This document shows, one piece after another, positions 10,386 through 17,592 of a DNA stretch of 22,467 nucleotides. Source of the DNA: Apostichopus parvimensis (lineage: Eukaryota > Echinodermata > Holothuroidea > Aspidochirotida > Stichopodidae); the NCBI GenBank assembly GCA_000934455.1, contig KN885331.1:72937-95403 (forward strand). Reading direction: 5' to 3'. How positions within the stretch are numbered: position 1 is the stretch's first letter; each line of letters starts with the position of its first letter. The notes below the pieces were generated by a model, which had not been told where the DNA came from, ran no database searches, and saw only the letters and a program-made list of their open reading frames with translations. The translations under genes and the position numbers were made by a program.

Positions 10386-10908
10386 TACGAAGTCAATCAT
10401 TCAATCCCATAATTCTAACATCACCAAGCACACCAGCAAGTCGACCCCTACTAGGTCATATAACCAGGGAGCTGCTACTCTAGAGTAGCAGCTCCCTGAT
10501 ATAACTGTAGATCTGCAGAAAGCTGCCTCTATACACGGGCTATGTTTAACCAGCGCAATATTATATAAAGCCCAAGTCACATCGGACACAGAATCTTAGT
10601 CGTACATCGGCATTTTATGAGGACCCACAACCACACAAAATCTTTCAGGCATGAAAAGTACCAAAAAGAAACAAAACTGTCAAAGCATGTATGGAACCTG
10701 AAAAGAGGGGGGAATTAGCCACAATATTGAAGCTGGGAGATAGTAATTAGGAATCGAACACGCACAAACGTGAATCGGGCCAGTGCAACCTCTGTGCAGA
10801 AGAAAAGCTGACATTCTTACGTACCGAGGACAGTATAAACAAAAAACAGAGCTCATCTCAAAGTGTCGACATGGCAATAAACCGTCCGACCGTGCTAGGA
10901 AGAAATAA
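10386..10908 (+). pseudogene. Penelope-like element, C-terminal GIY-YIG endonuclease remnant
   Basis: Several frames together reproduce the C-terminal endonuclease of Penelope-like retroelements. In order I see KSIIQSHN (10390-10413), the Cys-rich linker CRSAESC (10506-10526), CLTSAILYKAQVTSDTES (10543-10596), an in-frame TAG (10597-10599), SYIG (10600-10611), HTKSFRHEK, KETKLSKHVWNLKR, QCNLCAEEKL (from about 10781) and ELISKCRHGNK, ending at TAA (10906-10908). ILYKA and YIG occupy the GIY...YIG positions, and CNLCxxEKL is the conserved family tail. At least four frameshifts and two stops show it is dead. The reverse transcriptase part is absent. An insertion at 10465-10505 interrupts it. Confidence 0.8.
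10458..10505. mobile_element. 34-bp perfect palindrome with 7-bp flanking direct repeats
   Basis: The arm CAGGGAGCTGCTACTCT (10465-10481) is followed immediately by its exact reverse complement (10482-10498), with no spacer. ATATAAC abuts both sides (10458-10464 and 10499-10505). Ignoring the palindrome plus one ATATAAC copy (41 bp) makes the Penelope-like frame continuous from SIIQSHN into the CRSAESC linker. This is therefore a genuine insertion with a target duplication. The ends begin CAGGG, as many hAT terminal repeats do, though hAT duplications are normally 8 bp. It looks like two transposon ends fused with the interior lost. Confidence 0.8.
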
Positions 10909-10980
10909 CATGTCAAGGTCACATACACGAATGTTTACGTCCAGTTGTCTGATGATAGCCGCACACTGCAGGCGTGAAAC
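10909..10980 (+). other. 3' flank of Penelope-like remnant
   Basis: After the TAA the sequence reads TGTCTGATGATAGCCGCAC..GCAGGCGTGAAAC. A short hairpin-prone 'ctgatga...gaaac' phrase is typical downstream of Penelope-like coding regions. It runs into the assembly gap, so the element's 3' end cannot be seen. Confidence 0.45.
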
Positions 10981-11234
10981 NNNNNNNNNNNNNNNNNNNN
11001 NNNNNNNNNNNNNNNNNNNNNNNNNNNNNNNNNNNNNNNNNNNNNNNNNNNNNNNNNNNNNNNNNNNNNNNNNNNNNNNNNNNNNNNNNNNNNNNNNNNN
11101 NNNNNNNNNNNNNNNNNNNNNNNNNNNNNNNNNNNNNNNNNNNNNNNNNNNNNNNNNNNNNNNNNNNNNNNNNNNNNNNNNNNNNNNNNNNNNNNNNNNN
11201 NNNNNNNNNNNNNNNNNNNNNNNNNNNNNNNNNN
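10981..11234. other. Assembly gap (254 N)
   Basis: An unbroken run of N. Any open frame that crosses it is an artefact. Confidence 1.
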
Positions 11235-11425
11235 CTATTTACAATAATCCCTTTGAAAAATACAAATACCAAGGAATTTAATTGAATATTTATTGAATTA
11301 CACATAACATCAATGTACATTCACCAAGAGCTGTACCATTCTTAATCAACATTACGTAATCTTCGTTTCATTTTGTTCAAGAAGTGGGTTAGTAATAAGC
11401 ATCGGCGTATGAGCCGAACTTGATT

Positions 11426-11448
11426 GGGGGAGGGGGGGGGGGGGGGGG
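11426..11448. repeat. Poly-G tract
   Basis: GGGGG-A followed by 17 consecutive G residues. The phrase that follows ('tttgcccgaaaa') resembles the TCGGGCAA-family repeats, so this may be part of one. Confidence 0.9.
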
Positions 11449-11624
11449 TTCTGTAACGATTTGCCCGAAAATGTAACCAATATGGAAGGGCGTACGTTTG
11501 AGATCCCCTCACCTTTGAGATTTTGACCAATTAAGGGTACTAAGATGCATAATGGTGCTACCATTCGAAGTAATTAATATCCAAGAATGTTAGGGAAGTC
11601 TATTTCTGTATAATATTGCCACCA

Positions 11625-11822
11625 GATTAGTCGGGCAAGGGCTTAGAACGTTAGTCTAAATACCTGAGGCTGAATTGCATACGGAACTACTGACGCTCAT
11701 CAAACAAGAATATTGCAGTTTAGGTTTCTTGCAGTGCCCGACACAATATCAGCACATTGCCCGAAATTTCACCGCAATATCTTGTTGGACAGCCGTCCAG
11801 CGCCCGCCTCCGATGCCTATGG
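11625..11822. repeat. Dispersed repeat copy 2 (TCGGGCAA family)
   Basis: Shares with 8335-8505 the ordered phrases ATTAGTCGGGCAAG, CTTAGAAC, GTGCCCG, AGCAnATTGCCCGAA and CGCCTCC..GCCTATG. TCGGGCAA (11631-11638) and TTGCCCGA (11757-11764) are again inverted, here 126 bp apart. An extra segment of a few tens of bases in the middle distinguishes this copy. Confidence 0.65.
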
Positions 11823-12381
11823 TAACAGGACTATGTTTGCAATGCATTGAAGAGGGTTGAACTACGCGTAGAGGTTCATCAGCCTTTATTGAGTGTCAGA
11901 AGCTCAATAGTTCTCGACAGTACATGGATGTCACAGACGATAATGTGTGTACTTATTTCCAATTGCAAACAATGTTTAGGCGAGGAGGAAGTGAAATTCT
12001 GCAGAAGCTTAACACACAGGTATACACACACAACACTGACTTGATTTAACTTTAGTTCCAACAAACTGATTGCATAAAGCTTATATATGAGTCCTTGACC
12101 AGAGAGTGAACAAGGAATTTCAAATAGAGTTTGTGGATAGTATTAGGTTTACGAATCAAAGTGATTTCGTACTGATCGTGTCTTCCACCTTAACCTATAT
12201 CAGATCAAATTCTACCCCTTTCCACTGATTTAGGTAGTAGATTCTAAGCCCCCCTCCCCCTCCCCCTTTGACCCAGTAAGGTAAGAGCAAGTCCTTTATG
12301 GAAGGGCCAGAAGTAGCTAGGGGATGTCACGGGTGAGTTCGATTTTAATAAATAAAGCCGCGCTCAAATTGACATGCATGT
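11823..12381. other. Gene-free stretch
   Basis: Short open frames only, none with a recognisable motif. It holds a C-rich tract near 12249-12268. Confidence 0.5.
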
Positions 12382-12402
12382 TCGACACCATAGCGGTGTC
12401 GA
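12382..12402. repeat. Perfect 8-bp hairpin
   Basis: TCGACACC (12382-12389) and GGTGTCGA (12395-12402) are exact complements around a 5-nt loop, directly upstream of a 12-G run (12409-12420). Confidence 0.75.
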
Positions 12403-12420
12403 GTTGATGGGGGGGGGGGG

Positions 12421-14559
12421 CGTGGGGAAGGGGGTGTAAACCGAATAAAGATACGAATTTGGAGTAGGTTTTGTATACTGGTTATTATTTACAGGTTGAA
12501 AATAGGTGGCGCCCGACTTCTGACCATAAGTAACATCCATGAAAAAAGAGTAAATACCTCCAGGAAAGTACTTTTTGAAAACTTATATCAATTATAGCGT
12601 GCTCTAATTTGGGGCCTATACAGACTACCTTTAAATTGCCTATCAAGATTATACATGTCGCTGCTTGCCATGAGACTATAATGCATGCCACTCACCAATA
12701 TCTATCTCGTTGTATTTTACCGTTTCGCCATGATAATTCCACCAGAGAGTATCACAAACATCACATTTTTCATTTTCCTCTTGGCAACCTAATAGCGGTC
12801 GAGTTTCGTCTTCATGGTACGTTGATAGTTCCGGATGCCTGGATGAATTAATAGCCCGTCCTCCTGTGGGTAGCGTAACTTGCTGGCGGGGACTAAATCC
12901 GGCACACAGACGACATTTTAAGCACTTCCTTTTAGCCTCCACCGGGTTTGGAGGAGGTAACCAAAGAATCTTTAAAATGATCCAAAACAAAACGGACCAT
13001 TTCTTACTTCCAGAATATAGCAAAAATCTTTCGCCGGCCCAAGAAAGATCGTTTTCACCATCCATGGCTATGAGAAATGCAAACAAATGTAAATAAATGG
13101 TAAAATTCAATAGTGGTTACTGAATTTCTTTATCAATTCTGAACATGTAGGCCAATGTATCTTTTGCCAAGGATCTGTGCTTTATAAGTGCAACCTCCCG
13201 CCGGTCAATGACATTAAATGAAATCAAGCTATAGTTTTCATAACTTGAAAAATATGTATCGCTTAGTAAATAAGCCACCTTCAACGATCCACATGCTAAC
13301 TTATAAGGTGATCAAGTTTTATGGAACATTATATACGTGGCAGGCACAAAGCAGGCACCCCTACAAAATCCTAATTTCATACAATGGGACTTCTCCTCAT
13401 CAAATAACTTTTCAGTTTCCAGACAGTATCTGCATTTGGAAGCACTCCAATGTAAATAATCGAAGATTGCTTCAATAAGTGGAATGCAAACTGTCTGGAT
13501 GGGTTGTCGGGCTTTGTGTGTGAGGGACATACATGAATCCTGCAAAGAAGTGCTCTTACACAAAATTTATCTGATTTTTGTCTGTATTTACTTTTCCTGT
13601 CAGGTATGTTGAGTTTCCTTCTTAATTTTGTTGAATTATTTTAATATAAAATGGTAGAGAGGCTGAAGGTTCTACAAAAACTGCAGAATCACATTGTTGT
13701 TCAGTGAAATTAAGATGTAAAGTTGTAGATTGGTTTAGCCAATCACAGAATTATTTCAGCAGGTCCAGCAGGAACACCAGGCTGAAGCTGACCAACAGAG
13801 CGCTGACAGACCGCTGAAAAATTAACACAGTCCCATTGGAGGGTTCTTTTACAAGCATAGTATTTGTCATTGCGGGGCTAGTGTCAGTTGCTCATTGCAA
13901 TAAAGACAACTCATCTGCTTTGGATGAACTTTGTAGGAAATATGGGTTTCATTTGCTGGGGGTTTAGCAATTTTCATAACATTGGGAACAGTTTTTTTTT
14001 TATTTCAATGACACTGCTGTGTGTGGTACGACGGTATTCGGCGTGCATCGCGATATCGCATGGTATACTTCCACAATTGCGACTTTTAATTTGGATAACC
14101 ACTTGACCATACAGTCTTTATGTTAAGTATCATGTCAGTTAAGGTTTGGCCAACGTTTGATATCACAGTGGTACCTATATCTAGAGTAAGCATATTTCAT
14201 GCATGCCCACAACATATGAAATATGGAAAGAAATAGGAAAGCAATAAATAACCGGCAATTCGGGTTTACCCTCTTTATAGAAAGAGTCACACGCGAACAT
14301 TTCATGTAATGAACACTGACAAGGGAATACTCTCAGCTAAAAGAGCGGTGCTCGCCAGTGAGGACGACCTACATGTATACTGACAATGCCAAGATCTCAG
14401 CCGCAATTTCGTCAGTGAGAAATAAGGTGACGATTAGCTCATCATCAAATCCTTTCTGGGAGAGTGTATAGTAATGGAGCTGAGTTGGTCAACAAACACC
14501 TCAAGAGTTCAGTGAAGGTCCCCCGGAACATATGGTTTAATAACATAGGAAACATACGA
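12421..14559. other. Long stretch without an identified gene
   Basis: The longest open frame is on the minus strand (12676-13110, 144 codons, opening at TTG with an internal ATG near 13065). It carries CLKCRLC and CDVCD clusters and a hydrophobic run near its upstream end. I recognise no family, and it could be chance or a decayed exon. A second minus frame (13312-13563) is also Cys-containing and unassigned. The plus frame at 13888-14106 is hydrophobic without a clear domain. No SINE or terminal repeat was seen. Confidence 0.4.
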
Positions 14560-15129
14560 TGCTTGTTGGAATTTGGAGAAGAAGAAACAAGAACGAAAAC
14601 GAGGAAGAAGTAACTGGGTCGACATTAATATGAAAAGAAATTGCGCACGTCAAGCGTATTTTGACAACAAACGATAGTACATCCATTGCAAAGAATGTGC
14701 TGAATTCTACCATTACAGAGTTGTATGAGTATTCCCGCAACAATAAAGTCTGGTTTCAATGTAACATTTTATTGTGTGGTATTGGTAAGTGTGACAACGG
14801 AAAGTATGTACTTCAGCTGCACAATGAGACAGATGGCGTTAAGTTGAAAGAAATCTTGAACTCGAGGAAATAGAACAACCGCAACCTATCCTACGCCAAA
14901 TCAAGCCATGAATGTAATGCTACAAACACCGATTCATATAAGAAATGAACAATATACAGAAGTTGACAGCCGTGTATCTAAAGGGACGTTAAGTGTTTTG
15001 TCTGGATCACAAGCAAATAATGATAACTACGTTTGTATGCGCAATTTCCGAACGAGTAAACACGAAGGTATTCCCCATTCCCAACATTCATTTTCTCTAG
15101 CCTGTTGATATAGTTCAGCAAAATCTCTT
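14560..15129 (+). pseudogene. Decayed upstream part of the Ulp1-protease gene (unassigned)
   Basis: Two consecutive open frames (14661-14873 and 14908-15108) carry protein-like sequence, for example ITELYEYSRNNKVWFQCNIL and NETDGVKLKEILNSRK. They are followed, in shifted frames, by segments such as LEEIEQPQPILRQIKP and QTPIHIRNEQYTEVDSR. They lie on the same strand directly before the Ulp1-like domain at 15130-15524, so I infer they are the broken upstream part of one gene. I do not recognise a domain here. A single intact gene is ruled out by the stops and frame changes. Confidence 0.4.
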
Positions 15130-15524
15130 CTTAATTACCATATGTTCTGTTTCTCATTGGACTATAGAAGTGGAGGAAAAACTGTCAGCGCGAAGTTGTC
15201 TGCTACGATTCTCATCATAATACGAGCAACAAAACACACCTCGACCGTATCAAACAATTGTTGATCATCGCAAATGCAGCGAGATCTTTTAATCTAGGAC
15301 AATGGTGTTTTCGAATGAAAAGTGACGTAGACAAACAAGGAAACATGAGTGACTTTGGCGTATTTTCTTGCCTCTTTGCTGAAAGCGCAACGGGTTTAAT
15401 AAATACGTCAAATGGAATGACATACCTTACAAGAGACGACGCATTGCGTCAAAAGTACTCTCCCGTAATGAGGAGCTTCCATGGTAAAATACACATACAG
15501 AACTTGAAGCTAAAACTAAATTAA
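15130..15524 (+). pseudogene. Ulp1/SENP-like (C48) cysteine protease remnant, catalytic Cys lost
   Basis: The frames reproduce a C48 protease domain. SVSHWTIEV includes the catalytic His-Trp pair (CAT TGG, 15155-15160). A frameshift leads to REVVCYDS (the Asp-containing strand), then HLDRIKQLLIIANAARSFNL, then KQGNMSDFGVFSCLFAES. In active enzymes the last segment reads Q-x(4-6)-DCGVF. Here the Cys codon position (15354-15356) is TTT, Phe. It ends at a stop at 15522-15524. Such proteases cut ubiquitin-like proteins in cells and also occur as accessory proteins in DNA transposons. The similarity of the middle segment to repetitive Ulp1 copies in marine invertebrates suggests a transposon origin, but no transposase was seen nearby. 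Confidence 0.75.
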
Positions 15525-16512
15525 GCATATGGAACTAATTAGGGAGCTGCCACTTCGCTGCCATCGTCCCTGTGGTATATGTGCGCAGCGTTTGTAGCCG
15601 AAAGAACAACATCCGATTTGATTATCCCAAATGTAACTAGAACAAAAGAATGATATCCATTACATTCGATTGTGACGGTCATTTTATGGCACATTTTATT
15701 TTACCATATTTGACCTATATAATACACCAGTCTGTTAGTGTTTACTCTGATGTCAAGTTTGCAACAAGCATCGTATGTGTAGAAACGCCGAGTTTAATTC
15801 CTCGCCATGTGCATTTCTACTGTAAATTGAAGTTGATTTTTAAGGTCGAAAATTACATTTGTTCAAAACCTATAGTGTAAAGAGAAACCGTATTTAAAGC
15901 TCCAATGAGGTCATCAAATATCAGCTGTCTTACAGACAGGACTGTAACAGTTAGACCTGTTTGCTGGTCTAACCTGGGTGTGTAGGAAAATATTAAATAA
16001 ACAATCTTTCTTGATGCTAGTATAATTTGTATGGGTCATTTGTTTTTTTTTCTCTTTTCACAAATTATCTACCTTGGATATCTTTGAAAAGTACTAAATG
16101 TTAAAAGACAACATTTATTGCAATTCTTTGATTTTGAAAATATAACAAGTATTTGAGTTGACAAATGTTGTTTGATATTATATAAATGTATAGTGTTATG
16201 CCATGTGTATATATGATGTCAGTGATGAGTTGTTGTTTGGTCGAGTGGACTTGAGTGATGAAATCTTGCTATAGTAATTGGTTTGCTTAATGAATTCTGG
16301 TATTTTTGCTCTGCACAGGTGTATGACACTGGGGTTATGGTGATTGGTAGTAACTGTAGTCCGCCGAGAGTAAGGTAGGGGAAAGTGTTGCTCATAATTT
16401 GTACCAGGTACCAGGTCAAAAGCAGGTATTCCACCAGGGATCGGACAGGAAGTTGTGACCCTGCCCGTATTAAGTAGGACTATTACTAGGCTGTGTTCAG
16501 TTAGGCCTCTAA
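15525..16512. other. Gene-free stretch
   Basis: No coding motif recognised. A small inverted repeat TTAGACC/GGTCTAA (15951-15957 and 15966-15972) and an AATAAA (15996-16001) lie close together. They could mark an old transcript or LTR end, but no matching direct repeat was found. The minus open frame at 16196-16528 is unassigned. Confidence 0.45.
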
Positions 16513-16872
16513 GCCCCAGTTTTCTCAAGTTCTTGTTTCATTACCATTAAGTATAGATATGTCTACCCAGGAGGCGCAAATGCGGATCGTGGTGACTTCG
16601 ATACAAAACTCCGAAATCTGCTGTCACGGTACAACAAGTCCCTGGGGGACTTGAAGGCGGAGTCATCCGAGGCAGGTGCGCTGGGCTTCGCGGGGGTGCA
16701 AGATGAGGTAAGGAAGCAGGTAGTGGAACACATCCACACTGTTAAAAATACAGGTGAAGGCCACCACTACCGACTTTTGAGGACATTTTCGGGAAGGGTC
16801 CCTGTACCCCCAGATGAGCAGCCCTTCGATGTTTGGCACCAACATGCCGACCAGATGGAATATGCTCTGTAA
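16513..16872 (+). pseudogene. PNMA / Ty3-type Gag-like N-terminal fragment
   Basis: The plus frame is open from 16513 to a TAA at 16870-16872 (119 codons). It encodes VYPGGANADRGDFDTKLRNL, then SRYNKSLGDLKAESSEAGAL, then a helix-rich segment, then YRLLRTFSGRVPVPPDEQPF followed by DVWHQHADQM. The 'YRxLRxFSGxxPVPxxExxFDxW' core is the start of the capsid domain of PNMA/ZCCHC12-type proteins, which descend from Ty3/gypsy Gag. The frame stops about 15 residues after this core, so most of the capsid and any zinc knuckle are missing. No start Met is clear. It may be a truncated LTR-retrotransposon gag, a decayed domesticated gene, or one exon of a spliced gene. No pol sequence or LTR was found nearby. 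Confidence 0.7.
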
Positions 16873-17592
16873 TTTGGTGCACCACAATTAATTGCTCCAT
16901 GGACTTACCGATAAAAACTCTTTCCAGGACATCATAACCGTCATCCCATGTTATTCTGGCATGTGGATCTATCATTAGGGATACGGTTTAAAAGTAATAT
17001 GTGGTGGTGAAAATTGTTGTCTTTAGGCTTTAGTCATATCGCATCCGAAAGGACTGCCCCACCCCCCCCCCCAGAAAATTTCCCAGATTCTACGCCCCTG
17101 ACTCATACCAAATTGAAATGTACTTGTGCTGTTTCTCTTGTGCTGTTTTACTCAAGTCTATTTTTAGTCATCTTCATTCTTTTTTATGTTTGGATATTGA
17201 AGAGGATGATTAGCACTTTGCTGACCTATATGAGCGCTTCTACCTCAGAATCGGCTGAATGGTCACGGTCCCAAAAGTTGACCGTTCTTTGATACCGCAA
17301 GCCATCAGCTACGATATCATATGGTGGGTAGGACATGTCAGTTGAAAACTTCTATGCTCTCGCGGCCTTGGAAAGAGTTTATAGTGTGTCAAACTAGAAA
17401 TTGTGCGTATCAGGCTGAATAGATCGTAATGATAGACGGACTGCAAAAAGAAATAACATTTCAAAAACCAAAAAATATTGTTAGCAGAATATCAAACCAT
17501 TTCCCTTGTTTGACCTACCTAATTTTTCCAACAGCACCCATCTGACTATATACTTACTGAAACCAAGTTGCTAGAGTACGGTAATTTTGCGC
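16873..17592. other. Intergenic stretch downstream of the nuclease-helicase gene
   Basis: A 12-C run (17062-17073) lies in a 'ccccc..agaaaatttcccag' phrase of repeat character. The last 300 bp before 17593 would be the 3' UTR of the minus-strand gene. No canonical AATAAA was found on that strand in 17281-17592. A TATAAA variant lies near 17380, but I would not rely on it. Confidence 0.5.

Noticed and set aside
10871..11320. Open frames of 103-136 codons across the N run
   Set aside because: Most of their length is undetermined bases. The real sequence left of the gap is the tail of the Penelope-like remnant in other frames.
13740..13860. Collagen-like Gly-Pro fragment
   Set aside because: Only a few codons read GPAGTPG before a stop. 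This is too short to support.
16742..16975. Minus-strand open frame opposite the Gag-like fragment
   Set aside because: It overlaps a plus-strand frame with a clear PNMA/Gag signature and shows no signature of its own.
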